Of a stretch of 64,000 nt of DNA, positions 11,543 through 23,426 are shown piece after piece. The notes below the pieces were generated by a model. The model did not search any database and was not told the origin of the DNA. It saw only the letters and a program-made list of their open reading frames with translations. The DNA lies in assembly GCA_030386875.1 (NCBI GenBank), contig CM059568.1:26902120-26966119 (forward strand), written 5' to 3'. This stretch comes from Morinoia aosen (taxonomy: Eukaryota > Arthropoda > Malacostraca > Amphipoda > Talitridae). The position numbers were made by a program, and so were the translations under genes. Position 1 is the stretch's first letter, and each line of letters opens with the position of its first letter.

Positions 11543-12317
11543 TGTAGTGTTCTCCCTCAGGCTGCTTTACACTCCGGGCAGACTTTGTAAACCTTTAGAC
11601 TTTGTAAACCTTTAGACTTTGTACATCAATGCCCGGAGCGAGTGCCTGAGGTGCAAACGAACCCGACAGGGTAAGGAAAACACAACTGGAATTAATGCCG
11701 TATTATTGAGAAGATCGCCGACAATAGTGGCACACAACGAAATATCAAAGCCGGGTAGTACAGCAACCGAGGACGTCTAGGCCGGCCGACGGTTGGGGAG
11801 GCGCAGCGTGGTCGTAGGACGAGAGCAGACCGGTGAGGCGGCTACCGACCGAGAGTCTCCGCACGAGGAGTATCAGAGGCGCTAGCAGGGAACTGGCTCA
11901 AGTCGAGGGAGCGACGAGGAGTGGCGGCTGGCAGTCGAGGCGGCGGTGACGGTAGCAGAGGTGGTGCTTGCGGAGCGTCGAGACTTTGTTGTAAACACCA
12001 GGGACGCTGCGAGTGTACTGAGGCTCCGCTGGCTGCGCGGCTGTTTATATAGGCCTCGCTGGAGGCTGACTCTACCCGTCCAGGTCTCCGATTGGCTGAG
12101 ACTGGGGTGCCCACTTTTCGCCGTCTAGGCTTGTGCTATACTTACGGAGGTTACTATCGACGTTGCCTGACTGTTCGAAGCAGACTCCTTATAAAGCTCG
12201 GTCCGCCACCCCAGCGCCAAACTTTAGCTCTGATTATTGGTCGTTTAGTACTGGCGCTTTGAGGCTATGAGGTGGCGCTTCTAAACTTGTGTGGTGGTGT
12301 GTGTTCATACCACCACA
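11543..12317 (-). repeat. 3' LTR of the CsRn1-like gypsy
   Basis: 775 bp, TGTAGTG to CCACCACA in plus orientation. Contains a tandem of the unit ACTTTGTAAACCTTTAG in two copies, one fewer than the other LTR. Ends match the LTR at 16343-17138 exactly. Confidence 0.9.
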
Positions 12318-12340
12318 GGTGCCTCCCCGTTGTTTTTTTA
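12318..12340 (-). promoter_or_regulatory. Polypurine tract of the gypsy element
   Basis: On the minus strand a purine-rich block (AACGGGGAGGCACC, preceded by an A run) lies directly against the 3' LTR, the usual site for priming of plus-strand DNA. Confidence 0.6.
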
Positions 12341-15300
12341 AGTTTCCGAGTATCTCAGTGGAGGTTTGATTCTTCTTCCGTATTTAGTTATGATTCCTTG
12401 TTCAGGAGCCACCACTGCCTGGGGGAATGGAACTCCTTCGTAGACATCGTGTACTTTTGCGCTTGTTGGTTCCACATGCTCCGTTTTTGTTTCGCTGCTG
12501 TCGGGTAGGTGCGCTGCTTTCACCCTGTCAATCGTTATATTGGTAGGTTTCCCTCGTATGTCTAAGGTGAAGTATTTCGGGGTCCTCTCTAGAACGCGAA
12601 AAGGGCCATCGTACGGTCTCTGCAATGGTTTTCTGACCCCTCCATGTTTAACGAAAACGTTGGTCGCCGTTAGCAAGGCGTTAGGGACATTGATGTCTGT
12701 AGGCCCCTGTTGCCTTGGGAGTACTGGCTGTAATCGTGTCATTGTTTCTTGTAGCCTTTGCAGGAATTCTCCAGCTGGGAGAGTTTCGTTCTTCCTTGCA
12801 GGTAGTTCTCCGGTGAGGCGTAACGTTTGCCCGTACACCATTTCGGCCGGCGAAATGTTGGCGTCTGAGTGTGATGTGGCTCTGATGTTAAGAAGTATGA
12901 GGGGCAAAGCGTCCACCCAGTTCGCGTCGGTCACAGTAGCTTTCAGGGCTTCTTTCAATCGTCGATGTAGTCTTTCCACCAAACCATTGCTTTGTGGATG
13001 GTAGGCTGTAGTCCGGTGTCGCTTTGTACCCAAAGCTGCTAGGAGGTTCCTCCACAGAGTCGATTCGAACTGTACTCCTTGATCCGTGGTGATCGTCGTC
13101 GGAACTCCAAACGAAGACACCCAGCCCTGGAGGAAAGCGCGGGCTGACGTTTCTGCCGTACAATCCATCATTGGTATAGCCGTGCACCATCTTGTGAAAC
13201 GATCGATGCACGTAAGAAGGTACCGGTAATTCTGCGATACGGGCAGCGGTCCGACGATGTCCACGTGTATGGTTTGGAATCGTTCATTTGGAACTGGCAT
13301 TTTTCCAAGTGGACTTTTGACGTGCTTCGTAATCTTGCTCGATTGGCACGGAATACATTCTCGTGTCCACTTGCCGACATCTTTGTTGAGGCCGGGCCAG
13401 ATTACTCGTTGTCTCAGGAGATCTCGCGCAGCTTGAATTCCGGGGTGACTGGCCCCGTGAAAATGCGTGAATATTGTTTTTCGGCAACTCCTGGGGATGT
13501 ACGGCCTCTCCTGGCCGGTGGACACGTCGCACCACAAGGGTATTTTGCTGCCGTGTGTGTTGATAGGTCGTATCTTCAGAGCCGTCTTTGATGCTGGATT
13601 CAGGAGCTCTTCTAATTCTTGATCTTCATTCTGTTCCTTTATTATTTCCTCGTAGTCGATTGAAGGTTCTTTTGGTAGGATTGTTGACACCATACGCGAT
13701 AGCGCGTCTGCTACAGTGTTGGTGGTGCCACTGATGTGGTTGATCTCACAGTCGAACTGCGAGAGATACGACAGTTGCCTGGCCACGCGTGGATTGCTGC
13801 CCTCCGTAGATTTGTGAAGAGCGAAGCAGAGTGGTCGGTGATCCGTTTTGATCTCAAAACTCCGGCCCTCCAAGAAATGTTCAAAGTGTTGGACTGCTAA
13901 GAAAATAGCCATTAACTCCCGGTCGTAGGTGCTGTATTTGCGTTGCGTGCCGTCCAACTTCTTTGAAAAGAAAGCTACTGGTAGTTGCTCTCCTTCGATT
14001 TCCTGTTGCAATACGGCCCCCACCGCGGTGGCAGAGGCGTCCGTAACTAGGATTGTCTTGCCTTCTGGAGCCGGGTGCGCTAACATGGTGAGCTGGGAAA
14101 TCTCGTTCTTCAATCTCACAAAAGCTGCATCTTGTTCCGGAGTCCAATTGATGATTTTCTTCGAGTTCTGTGAGTAGCCTTTCGTTAGTTCAGTGAGGGA
14201 TTGCATTTTTTCAGCCGCCGCTGGGAGAAATCGATGATAGTAATTGACGATTCCCAGAAACTGTCTTAGTTTTTTTATCGTCGATGGTCGTGGGAAGTTG
14301 CAGATGGCTTCTATTTTCTGTGGAAGCGGCGAGATCCCCCGAGCTGACACTCTATGCCCGAGGAAGTCTAGTTCGGGCACTCCAAAAATGCATTTTGCTG
14401 GGTGCACTTGTAGTCCCTCTTTTCGCAGACGACGGAACAGTAGCCTTAAGTGATCTTTATGCTCCTCGGCAGACGAAGATGCTATCAGCACGTCATCTAT
14501 ATACGCCGTGACAAAATCCATGTCTCTGGTGATCGCATCGATGTAACGCTGGAACGTTTGGGCAGCATTCCGGAGTCCGAAAAACATTACAGTGTACTCG
14601 TATAAGCCGAAGGGCGTGGTGATGGCCGTTTTCTGGATGTCTTCGGCTTTCACCGGTATCTGATGATAGGCCTTTACGAGGTCAATTTTTGAGAAAATTG
14701 TCTTCTTGTGCAGCTTGTAGTGGAAGTCTTTGCAGTGTGGAATGGGGTAACGATCGGGCTTCGTAACTGCATTTAGTCGCCTGTGGTCCCCGCAGATTCT
14801 CCAAGCCCCGGGTTCGGACGACTTAGGGACCATATGCATAGGAGACGCCCAGGCGCTTTTTGATGGTTTGATGATGCCTTGATCTAACATCTTATTGAAC
14901 TCTTCCCGTGCTGCTTCGAGTTTTTCTGGAGGGAGTCTCCGCGGTCTCGCGTACACCGGGGGGCCGACCGTTTCGATGTGATGCTCTAAATCTTTTCTTC
15001 CTGGCTGAGGAGTGTGTTTGCGTTCGTGTGACGCCAGTATCTCGGGGAACTCCTCAAAAAGGTCGTTGAACTCCGGCGATGCTTGATAATCGATCCTGTG
15101 AATTTTTGCGCTGCTCAAGTTTGCTCGCTCACAAGGAATTTCTGTTTGTGTAGTTTGGATGTACAATCTTGCATTTGCTGCGTCGACGTTGATTTTGTTC
15201 GCGTGTAGGAAATCAATGCCTATGATGGGTTGACCGACATCGGCCACTACAAAATCCCATCTTACGAACAATTGAGGGGCGAGCTGGATGTTCATTCCTG

Positions 15301-15541
15301 CCGTCCCGTATGAAGCTATTGGAGTATTGTTGGCTGCTAGCAAATCGTAGGACGGGGGTCTGGTCGAACTTTTTCCGTCGGGCGGGATTAAACTGACCGC
15401 CGAGCCAGTATCGACCAGATATCGGACGTTGTTCGCGTCTTTAACGTACAACAGCTCGCCTGCTCTTGCCTGCGCGAAAGATGGGGCGCCTACCATCCTC
15501 CGCGGCCGTCGTTTCCCGCAAGGCTGCACGGTTGCGTGCAC
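12338..15541 (-). CDS. pol: Gypsy Pol polyprotein (protease, RT, RNase H, integrase)
   Basis: 1,067 codons open from the ATG at 15541; the true Pol probably begins by -1 frameshift from Gag at 15517. Domains in order: aspartic protease ([12 protein letters not shown], about residue 42), reverse transcriptase ([19 protein letters not shown] at about residue 345), RNase H ([20 protein letters not shown]), integrase zinc finger (HFHG to CIPCQSS), integrase core ([28 protein letters not shown], giving the DDE triad) and a GPY/F-like C-terminal module (YDGPFRVL). All catalytic residues I can check are present and there is no internal stop, so the protein could be active. It makes and integrates the cDNA copy of the element. 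Integrase follows RT here, in contrast to the gypsy relic at 1.3-3.2 kb. Confidence 0.93.
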   Translation of the reverse strand: MHATVQPCGKRRPRRMVGAPSFAQARAGELLYVKDANNVRYLVDTGSAVSLIPPDGKSSTRPPSYDLLAANNTPIASYGTAGMNIQLAPQLFVRWDFVVADVGQPIIGIDFLHANKINVDAANARLYIQTTQTEIPCERANLSSAKIHRIDYQASPEFNDLFEEFPEILASHERKHTPQPGRKDLEHHIETVGPPVYARPRRLPPEKLEAAREEFNKMLDQGIIKPSKSAWASPMHMVPKSSEPGAWRICGDHRRLNAVTKPDRYPIPHCKDFHYKLHKKTIFSKIDLVKAYHQIPVKAEDIQKTAITTPFGLYEYTVMFFGLRNAAQTFQRYIDAITRDMDFVTAYIDDVLIASSSAEEHKDHLRLLFRRLRKEGLQVHPAKCIFGVPELDFLGHRVSARGISPLPQKIEAICNFPRPSTIKKLRQFLGIVNYYHRFLPAAAEKMQSLTELTKGYSQNSKKIINWTPEQDAAFVRLKNEISQLTMLAHPAPEGKTILVTDASATAVGAVLQQEIEGEQLPVAFFSKKLDGTQRKYSTYDRELMAIFLAVQHFEHFLEGRSFEIKTDHRPLCFALHKSTEGSNPRVARQLSYLSQFDCEINHISGTTNTVADALSRMVSTILPKEPSIDYEEIIKEQNEDQELEELLNPASKTALKIRPINTHGSKIPLWCDVSTGQERPYIPRSCRKTIFTHFHGASHPGIQAARDLLRQRVIWPGLNKDVGKWTRECIPCQSSKITKHVKSPLGKMPVPNERFQTIHVDIVGPLPVSQNYRYLLTCIDRFTRWCTAIPMMDCTAETSARAFLQGWVSSFGVPTTITTDQGVQFESTLWRNLLAALGTKRHRTTAYHPQSNGLVERLHRRLKEALKATVTDANWVDALPLILLNIRATSHSDANISPAEMVYGQTLRLTGELPARKNETLPAGEFLQRLQETMTRLQPVLPRQQGPTDINVPNALLTATNVFVKHGGVRKPLQRPYDGPFRVLERTPKYFTLDIRGKPTNITIDRVKAAHLPDSSETKTEHVEPTSAKVHDVYEGVPFPQAVVAPEQGIITKYGRRIKPPLRYSET

Positions 15542-16308
15542 TTTCTTGCACGATCGCCAAAGGTACGGTGGTAGTAGCAGTAAACTTGTTCGAGCCTGCT
15601 TCCTTTGTTAGCGTTTTGGACGTTTCTGGGCGCCGGGGCTTGATTCCGCCAATTCTCTGCTTGGTGGACATTTTCTTGCGGGCGTAACGCCCTTCCTAAC
15701 ATTTCTTTGAGTTCTGCTATCTCCTTCATAGCTGCGTCGAATTCGGCTCTTGACACTGTCGGAGACGGTGATGGCTTGACAGCGTTTACGGTGAGGGGCT
15801 CGGCAGTTGAGGACCGACACGCGGATTGCCTTGCTGTGACTTGATGGGCAATCTCCCTGTACTCTTCGTCCGTTTTTCCTCTTCCTAAAGCTTCAATCAG
15901 TGGCTGCGCTTCCATTGGCAATTTTGAAAGGTGCATCGAGCGGATGACTGACGGGGGTAGCGGAGCTTGTCTACAGTTGTTGAGACGCGTCATTTCCAGC
16001 AGCAACTCTGAAGGCGTATTGTCTCCCAGCGTTATTTTAACGATGGCGTTGTAGTTTGTTTCTTCGTCGTGACGCACGAAACGTTGCGTCAACGCCGCCT
16101 TTAATGCGTCGTATTTACCGTTTGCCGGGGGGTTCAGTAGTATCTCTTGTACTCCGGATACAATGTACGTGGGTAGTCCTCCTAGGAGCGCCCCGAACTT
16201 CGAAGCGTCGTCCAGGTTCGGGATTTGTGCGAGAAAAACATCGCAGTGAATGAGCCATCCCTTGATGTCACCACTGAAGGCGGGTAACCGGACATCTCTC
16301 CCAGCCAT
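15490..16308 (-). CDS. gag: Gypsy Gag with CHCC zinc finger
   Basis: 272 codons beginning at the ATG a short way inside the primer site. The first 100 residues form the capsid-like helical region ([24 protein letters not shown]). Near the C-terminus stands C-x2-H-x9-C-x3-C (residues around [14 protein letters not shown]), the CHCC finger typical of CsRn1-clade Gag rather than the CCHC knuckle of most retroelements. The frame closes at 15490, overlapping pol by about 50 bases, with a slippery heptamer in the overlap. Gag would form the particle that packages the RNA. Confidence 0.88.
   Translation of the reverse strand: MAGRDVRLPAFSGDIKGWLIHCDVFLAQIPNLDDASKFGALLGGLPTYIVSGVQEILLNPPANGKYDALKAALTQRFVRHDEETNYNAIVKITLGDNTPSELLLEMTRLNNCRQAPLPPSVIRSMHLSKLPMEAQPLIEALGRGKTDEEYREIAHQVTARQSACRSSTAEPLTVNAVKPSPSPTVSRAEFDAAMKEIAELKEMLGRALRPQENVHQAENWRNQAPAPRNVQNANKGSRLEQVYCYYHRTFGDRARKCTQPCSLAGNDGRGGW
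15511..15517 (-). promoter_or_regulatory. -1 frameshift slippery site GGGAAAC
   Basis: On the minus strand G-GGA-AAC is read in the gag frame as Gly-Asn; the -1 frame reads GGG-AAA and leads directly into pol. The phase is right for the X-XXY-YYZ rule, and GC-rich sequence that could fold follows. This gives a Gag-Pol fusion without its own pol start codon. Confidence 0.7.
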
Positions 16309-16321
16309 GCTTCCACCTGCC

Positions 16322-16341
16322 GGTTCACTCTGGGGTCACCA
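16322..16341 (-). promoter_or_regulatory. Gypsy primer-binding site, tRNA-Trp type
   Basis: One base inside the 5' LTR the minus strand reads TGGTGACCCCAGAGTGAACC. TGG plus TGACCCC matches the CCA end and acceptor stem of tRNA-Trp; beyond the first ten bases the match weakens, so the primer assignment is tentative. Confidence 0.6.
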
Positions 16342-16342
16342 G

Positions 16343-17138
16343 TGTAGTGTTCTCCCTCAGGCTGCTTTACACTCCGGGCAGACTTTGTAAACCTTTAGAC
16401 TTTGTAAACCTTTAGACTTTGTAAACCTTTAGACTTTGTACATCAATGCCCGGAGCGAGTGCCTGAGGTGCAAACGAACCCGACGGGGTAAGGAAAACAC
16501 AACTGGAATTAATGCCGTATTATTGAGAAGATCGCCGACTATAGTGGCATACAACGAAATATCAAAGCCGGGTAGTACAGCAACCGAGGACGTCTAGGCC
16601 GGCCGACGGTTGTCGGGGAGGCGCAGCGTGGTCGTAGGACGAGAGCAGACCGGTGAGGCGGCTACCGACCGAGAGTCTCCGCACGAGGAGTATCAGAGGC
16701 GCTAGCAGGGAACTGGCTCGAGTCGAGGGAGCGACGAGGAGTGGCGGCTGGCAGTCGAGGTGGCGGTGACGGTAGCAGAGGTGGTGCTTGCGGAGCGTCG
16801 AGACTTTGTTGTAAACACCAGGGACGCTGCGAGTGTACTGAGGTATACGCTGGCTGCGCGGCTGTTTATATAGGCCTCGCTGGAGGCTGACTCTACCCGT
16901 CCAGGTCTCCGATTGGCTGAGACTGGGGTGCCCACTTTTCGCCGTCTAGGCTTGTGCTATACTTACGGAGGTTACTATCGACGTTGCCTGACTGTTCGAA
17001 GCAGACTCCTTATAAAGCTCGGTCCGCCACCCCAGCGCCAAACTTTAGCTCTGATTATTGGTCGTTTAGTACTGGCGCTTTGAGGCTATGAGGTGGCGCT
17101 TCTAAACTTGTGTGGTGGTGTGTGTTCATACCACCACA
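16343..17138 (-). repeat. 5' LTR of the CsRn1-like gypsy
   Basis: 796 bp. A minus-strand TATA-like CTATATAAA lies at about 16864-16872 and would start transcription towards gag. The 18-bp unit is present in three copies. Inserted CG (near 16614) and small substitutions distinguish it from the other LTR. Confidence 0.9.
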
Positions 17139-17597
17139 CACGCTTCATCAATGACCTTCTGAGCTAGTTCACAGAAACCTTGAACATGACTGAACTTATC
17201 AAAACAGAACAAAAATACTCTCTCGTAGTTCATGATTGTTTCAATGAAAGTTTTGCTGCAGTAATGGAGGCTTCGTTGCGGATCATTGTTTCGTACATAT
17301 TCTTTGAATGACACGAAGAGGTGCGTGTTTAGGTCTTCAGGCGCAAGAATTAACGAACACGCAGAGCAGTCTTTTAACATTGAACCTTTCTTACTTCGGT
17401 GATATCTATCAACTTTCATAGCAACATACCCACTCAAGTAAGCTACTGCATTGTTGATCTCGGCCGACTCAAACAGAGTTCCAACCGATTCGTTGCCATC
17501 GAAGTGCTTCGCGGTAGTCATGTCTTCGTCGTTGAGTACAACCGGCGGCGGAGACAAATCCTCATCTTCTGGTCGCTTAATCAGAGGAGGAAAACAG
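17139..17597 (-). pseudogene. P transposase, C-terminal exon (first part)
   Basis: Minus-strand frame of about 145 codons with the C-terminal P-transposase pattern AVAYLSGYVAMK followed by a C-x2-C pair (DCSACSL). It probably starts at a splice acceptor (TTTTCCTCCTCTGATTAAG) just above 17575, although the junction phase to the previous exon is not resolved. It is interrupted at 17139 by the gypsy 5' LTR and continues at 11542. Confidence 0.75.
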
Positions 17598-17639
17598 TTT
17601 AATATTTATACATGCCGACTTCCATATTTAAATAGTAAA

Positions 17640-17681
<42 letters not shown>

Positions 17682-18060
17682 TAGTGGTGGTGGTAGTAGT
17701 GGTGGTGGTAGTAGTCGTGGTGGTAGTAGTCGTGGTGGTGGTAGTTGTGGTGGTGGTAGTTGTGGTGGTGGTAGTTGTGGTGGTGGTGGTAGTTGTGGTG
17801 GTGGTGGTAGTTGTGGTGGTGGTGGTAGTTGTGGTGGTGGTGGTGGTAGTTGTGGTGGTAGTTGTGGTGGTGGTAGTTGTGGTGGTGGTAGTTGTAGTGG
17901 TGGTAGTTGTGGTGGTGGTAGTTGTGGTGGTGGTGGTAGTAGGAGTAGTGGTAGGATAGTGGTAGTGGTAGGATGGTGGTAGTGGTACTAGTACTAGTAG
18001 TACTATTACTAGTAGGAGTAGTAGTACGACTACTAGTAGGAGTAGTAGTAGGAGTAATAC
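17640..18060. repeat. Trinucleotide microsatellite (TAG/GTG)n
   Basis: Roughly 420 bp of AGT, GTG and GTT triplets with short higher-order units (GGTGGTGGTAGTTGT). It lies in the presumed last intron of the P transposase. The long poly-Val and His/Tyr frames across it are artefacts of the repeat. Confidence 0.95.
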
Positions 18061-18785
18061 TTGAAAAACTAAAACTGTGTGATGCGCGTTTCTGTGATAC
18101 AGGCTTCACTGGCTGTCAAATTCCCCCTATTTTAATCCCTCAGATGGAAAGACAAAACATCGAATTTCTCAAATAATCCTCGTGATGTATATATTATAAT
18201 AGAAGTAGTTATAGCCATTCGAGTCATATCGTAGATACAGAAATTCAGCATTAATGAAAGCAACTGTGAGCTTCAGTATGTAAATTGTAGCGTTATATGC
18301 AAAACCCCGCCGACCTCAGTATACAGGATACGGACTCGAGTATATAAGACTCTGGATCTCTATAATGTTTTGAAAGTGACTTAGATTATAGTGCACTTGT
18401 ACAGCGAAAATGAGTGCATTAATTTACCAGTGAACTAAAACCAAGACCGCCAGTCCTAATTTCTTCCTATCTATTCTTAAGAGGCAAACGCGAAACATAT
18501 AAATAAATCAATATATAAACACACGACGGTCATTCTTAGTATAGGGATTATAAGGTGACCATGGTCACTTTCTGTGACCATTCATCTAAAGTGACCATGT
18601 ACTATTTTTTCCCTTCGAGAATAAAAAAAATTACCAAACGGAACATTTGAATCGAATTTCATAACTCAAAATATATTCTTCCAACGCGAACAATTAAAGT
18701 TTCTCGACACTTTACAACCGTGACGTCACGACGCGTATTTGATCCTTATGTTGAATATCACTTTAAGGGTTATATGAATATCACC
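18061..18785. other. Presumed P-transposase intron, no gene seen
   Basis: Lies between the transposase exons at 18786 and 17597. Contains a short GTGACCATGGTCAC palindrome near 18556. No supported frame. Confidence 0.45.
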
Positions 18786-20384
18786 ACTTAGCTTCGAAAA
18801 GTAAACCAAAGTCGCGTCCAGCTGGTCATCTACAGTCTTGCAATTAGCAGACAATGGCGCTCGCATGAATGACGCAGTAGCGATTTTTGAGTAGCTGTCG
18901 GCAAATGTTCTGGCGTCCGGAAATTTCTGAAGGAATCGAATCTAGCCAAAGAAACACTCGAGCCCGTCTTGACATATATTCCTCGTAGACAAGTAGGGTA
19001 GTTTATACTCGCCCAAGCGTTGCCGAAGCTGCAGGATCACATTAATGGACTGAATCCATCCATTGATAAAGCTACATCGTTTCCTAGCATTGAGAACTTG
19101 TAACTCTTGCAACCAAAGCACAGACTCACGAAGAAACTTGAACTGGTCCGAATTAGTACATATGGGTCTTCGTAAAGGTACTGAACATCTCGATGTGACG
19201 GAATTCAAGACGTCAAATAGGTCGTTTATCTTCTTGCAGTAAGAACTAGTAGCTGCAACTGACACATTATTCACTGTTTGCGCAATACCGGCATCTAGAG
19301 CTGCAGCAGTGGAATTCGACAACACCTGAGCTGCAAGTTTCACTTTCATTTTTGATGAAAACCTCAAACTGTGCACATGCCTATCAGACAGCTTTGGAAC
19401 CATTTTCAAGCTGTACATTTTCTCTTTTTCAAACCGTGTGACGATGTGATCCCAGCTTGCAGCGTGCTTAAAGCCTGGCACAGGAACGTCACTTCTGAGC
19501 AAGAGATTTCTAGAGTTTTTCAGTAGATGGGGAGGGTCTTTGTAGACAAAGTAGGACTTCGTTCCTAGCTCAATAGTTGGGTTTGTATGTGAGCAACCTA
19601 GGCATTTGAAAGCTTTTTCAAAATTTGAACCTTGGTCAGAAGTTATTCCAAGCACTACAAAGCCCTCAGTTTCAAGGGATTTTATAACGGTCTGAAGAAT
19701 TCCAATAAGACTGGTAGATTGAACATTACCCGATTTTAAATAATATCCAATTGGAAATTCCCAGTGTTTCTTTACCCCACACGCCATAACGCACAATGCT
19801 GATGACACCAAGTTCTTTTTTCTCTGAAAATCATCGTCTGCGTACCCAAATATTTTCTTCTTGTCGAGACTGTACGACAGGCCTCTTCTTAATGACATTT
19901 CATCCATAAGGATGAAAATTAGCTTATCGTGTTCACATTGGGGATTAACTTTGAGTTTTAGCATTGATATGTTCTGCTTATTGCAACCGGGGTTCATTAT
20001 GTGGGCCTTCAGGACACGAAGAATTTTAGAAGGCGATGGTAGTGGTAGCATTCTCCTCAACAAGTTGTAACTGGATATGCTGCAACTCACTAGCATGTTA
20101 ACTGCCATGAAACGATGTGTAGCGTCGCTTTCCTTTCAGTTTAAATTTGACAAGTTCCGTGATGTACGGACCAAATGATGGATGAAACTGTTGTACTATG
20201 TTCTGCAGGTTATACCGACGATTGATGATAGGTCCCCTAACTCTCTTTCTCATGAGAGAAGCCCCTTGCTTTTGGGTTATAAAAATGTAGACGAACGATT
20301 GGTCGTTACTAGTGCAGAAGGCTGATCAAACAATTTCTTCTTACAGGTCAGAGTTGCTTCATCTTTCGTCATACAGGCCTTTTC
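18786..20384 (-). pseudogene. P-element transposase core exon
   Basis: A splice acceptor (TTTCTTCCAG) precedes 20384. The frame then gives a lysine-rich stretch, KGKRRYT, and from about 20108 a 388-codon open part with P-transposase marks: LRRMLPLPSPSKIL, LMDEMSLRRGLSY, IFGYADD, GYYLKSGNVQ, GITSDQGSN, PHLLKN and LSTRNICQDGLECFFG. The acidic residues in LMDEM, GITSDQG and further on would be catalytic. Damage: frameshifts near 20290 and 20112, and a stop at about 18949 where the family has Lys-Ile-Arg after Phe-Phe-Gly. After that stop the frame continues another 50 codons to a possible donor at 18786. P transposases and human THAP9 cut and rejoin DNA with 8-bp duplications. Confidence 0.88.
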
Positions 20385-20598
20385 CTGGAAGAAACGAACA
20401 AATGAACAAAAAGGCAATGGAAGGAAAATTCAGATGAAAAGAGGTTGAGCGCTGACAAAAATAAGTAGCGTAGAATATGATACGTTATTTAAACACGACA
20501 GGGAAGGAATGTAGGCCTGTAGGAATATGAAGGGAAGAAGAAATATTAGGGGCTTGATAATTCGAAAATACACAAATGAAATGGAGGTGGAGCGAGAG
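20385..20598. other. P-transposase intron, left part
   Basis: Intronic sequence between the splice acceptor at 20384 and the hAT insertion; polypyrimidine stretch on the minus strand. Confidence 0.5.
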
Positions 20599-22271
20599 CA
20601 GGGTTGACACATAAAACCCCCCTCCAAAAAATCCACCCAAAAAAGCCAAAAAAATAACACGTAAAAAAAACACTAAATAGTGTTTTTTGGGGGCTTTTTT
20701 GGGTTTTATTAGTGCTGTTTAAATTTCACTTGTTTTCAAGCTTATAGAATCAAAATGAGCTAAATATTTATATTGTCAAAAATTCGTCCAAGGCATTTGC
20801 ATGACCATGACAATAAAAATTGAAAAACAAAAAACACCACTATAAAAATAAAATAAGAAAAACCCGAATCACAAAAAAAACTCGAGGGACTAGTATACTT
20901 CCATGAGTTCCATTTCCAAGGTAAAAAACAAAAACCAAGAAACAAATGCAGTTTGACGATTTGAGAGTATAGAGACTTCTGAATTCTTCCTCTGTCTTCT
21001 AGACTAGACTGCTACTACAGTACTACTGTGTTTCTCTTTCCACATCCACTGACATTTCATCATTGTCATCCACATCATGATCATTTGTGAGGTGGCGATA
21101 TACTGAGACCAATTTCTGTGCGCGTAACGATCCTAATCTATTTCTCAATTTATTCCACAAAATTCCAAATGTTGAGAAAATTCTCTCAATGGATCCTGAA
21201 CTTGCGGGCAAGAATGAAGATTGCTTATAAACTTGCAGAAACTCTCTGTCAGTGTTTTTTCATGGATCTGCACTTTCTGCTGTTTCATGTCTTGAATATC
21301 CCACGATCAACGAGGAGTCATTGTCTTAGTGATATTCTTGTTGAACAAGTGTTTTGGGAAGATGTTTGAGCCCTTCAATTTATACAAATAAAGCGCGCTG
21401 ATGAACTCCGGATTGTATTCAGCCAACCACTCTTCAATATCTGTCTCCTGTGAGAGCTTTGCCTGAAATAAGTCTAACAATTATAGTCAGATGGGATAAG
21501 ACACGACCGCAGCCATCACGGGGTAAGAAAGTAAAGAAACGACTGGCCTATGGTGAGCATTCAAGCTGCACTGGAACAAACTTGACGATGGAATCTGTTA
21601 GAGCATTTATTTCTTATCATTTTAGTGTTTGTTGCTATCCTGAACTGCAAAAAGTGATTTTTTTGGCAAAAAATTTTTGGCCTGTCACTACATGTTGTAA
21701 CATGTAACAGTGTGGTTGACTGACTTGGCTTGCGTTGCTAAGCACTCCAGCTCACACAATACACATGTTAAGTTGTTAACAGCATGGCTGTTAAGTGATG
21801 TGCAGCTGTCTTGGTTCAAGTCGCTTGTGGTGGTTACTTATGATCTGCATGGTGCTACCCTCTCACATGACTTGCGTCTGTCTGCTGCTAAAACAACTCA
21901 CTATGAATTGACAAGCTCAGCAATTCTCTTTGCACATCTTATATCTTTACAGACTGCCGAGCTATGTCCCTATGCAAATGGTAATTGGTAAATGGTAATT
22001 ATGATGGACAAACTTAATTCATATATTGTTCATATAATGTAATAATTCATATAATAATGTTAAATAATGTTAAAAAATCAAGTAATCAAATAACAATATT
22101 AACTCAATAAGTGTATATATGAATATATATCTGGAAAAGAGGCAACTGGAGCTGTGTGAATAACTTTTTTAAACAAAATCAGGTATTACAAAAACCCAAT
22201 AAAGACCCAAAAAAAATAAAACCCCCAATACCAATTTAACCCAAAAAAACCCATGGTTTTTTCCATCCCTG
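20599..22271 (-). mobile_element. hAT transposon, internally deleted, 8-bp duplication
   Basis: The left end is CAGGGTTGACA and the right end, on the opposite strand, CAGGGATGGAAA. AGCGAGAG stands immediately outside both ends (20591-20598, 22272-22279), an intact 8-bp target duplication. The subterminal regions carry many AAACCC and GGGTTTT units. Only a scrap of transposase remains near 21023-21400. It sits in an intron of the P transposase. Confidence 0.85.
21023..21400 (-). pseudogene. hAT transposase C-terminal dimerisation domain, fragment
   Basis: The minus strand reads PASSGSIERIFSTFG then NKLRNRLGSLRAQKLVSVY, the conserved C-terminus of hAT transposases including the catalytic Glu (SIER). 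The preceding 200 bases give related pieces in shifted frames (NPEFISALYLYK near 21390). No catalytic Asp residues are present, so the copy is dead and would depend on a relative. Confidence 0.8.
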
Positions 22272-23426
22272 AGCGAGAGGAATGGGAAAGTGGAGGAGAA
22301 TGGTAAGGTGAGTTGGGGATAAAAAAGAGGGAAAGAGAAGAAAGAGAGATAGGAGAATGAGGAAAGTTAATGTATGATTTTAATAAATGTTCTACACGAA
22401 TATAAAAAATTTAAATGGCAATGAAGACAGTATAAAACAAGCAACACTCACTGTCCAGTTGAAGGAATCTTTTCCAACTTTTTCAGTTGAACCCATATTT
22501 GAAGGAGTAGTAATTTGTTGAGACTGTGATACACAAGTTGGGTTAGGTGCCTGTAATGAAACATACACACTCTATTAAATCATATGCACAGGAATAAATG
22601 TGTACTGCGAAATTCATTAGTTATGGAATCTACTTTGAAATGACACGAAATTAATAGAAAATCGAACAGAATCTTCATAGAATGATTTAATAATTAGAAA
22701 CCAAGGGAGTAAAAAATCTATTTCTATAATTTGAAAATAACAATAACCGGCTATCCTAGGTATTTCTTGAGTTTTATTAGACCTCTTTATTTCTTGAGCT
22801 GAGAATCAGCTAAATGACTGGTTTTACACATAGATGTCCTTTACACATAGATGTTTGGAACCTAAATTATAAGATAAAACTATGCTTTAAGGCATATATA
22901 TACACAGAGCATAAATACTTCACGAACACTAAACACGCCAGTAGGACCCTGGTGCCTGCTGAGCTTAAGCAACAAAGAACTTTCTAAAACACAATGCCCA
23001 TGAAGAAGCTTACAGCGGTGTACTTTTATTTTAACAGGAACAAAATGTATTACAGAATATATAAGTAGAGCTGATAATTGGCATACCTCGTAAGTCTCAT
23101 ACGTTACACATTATGAGACCCTACAACCTTTTTTCCTCACATCTTCTGTGATTCAATTATATTGTCACCTCCAGAATGCTAGAACACATCAACAATCATG
23201 ATCACACAAACCACACAACAGTTGTTGAAGGCTCAGCACATGAAGAATAAATCATTATGAAAAACAAAGGTCCTGATTTTATGTTATGAACAAGTTTGAG
23301 CTACTATTAAGACAAGAAGCAATCCGAACATAAAAAAAACAAACTTTTTAAATGTAACACAATTGTTAGAATTGACCTTGGGCAGTCATTAATCGAACTA
23401 CAATCTTTTGAAACTACATTGGAAAC
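22272..23426. other. P-transposase introns, no further gene
   Basis: Apart from the 99-nt exon listed separately, plain AT-rich intronic sequence. Confidence 0.45.
22452..22550 (-). pseudogene. P transposase, small linker exon
   Basis: 99 bases between a good acceptor (TTTCATTACAG) and donor (GTGAGT) on the minus strand. 33 open codons, Ser/Thr/Gln-rich (CVSQSQQITTPSNMGSTEKV), joining in phase 0 to the next exon at 20384. The phase does not fit the preceding exon directly, so an indel or a missed exon lies between. Confidence 0.5.

Larger units (their letters stand above)
11543..17138 (-). mobile_element. CsRn1-like Ty3/gypsy retrotransposon, nearly intact
   Basis: A complete element: LTRs at 11543-12317 and 16343-17138, 4-bp duplication CACG outside both (11539-11542, 17139-17142), primer site, gag, pol and polypurine tract, all in minus-strand order. 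The LTRs differ by an extra copy of an 18-bp unit, a 3-bp indel and only some eight to ten substitutions, so the insertion is fairly recent. The Gag CHCC zinc finger, the tRNA-Trp-type primer site and the 4-bp duplication are the marks of the CsRn1 clade. No env gene is present. It is inserted in the last P-transposase exon. Confidence 0.9.

Noticed and set aside
12540-15687. Plus-strand frames such as 12540-13004 and 15466-15687
   Set aside because: Antisense to intact gypsy gag/pol.
17606-18109. Long His/Tyr and poly-Val frames
   Set aside because: They are translations of a GTG/TAG microsatellite on both strands.
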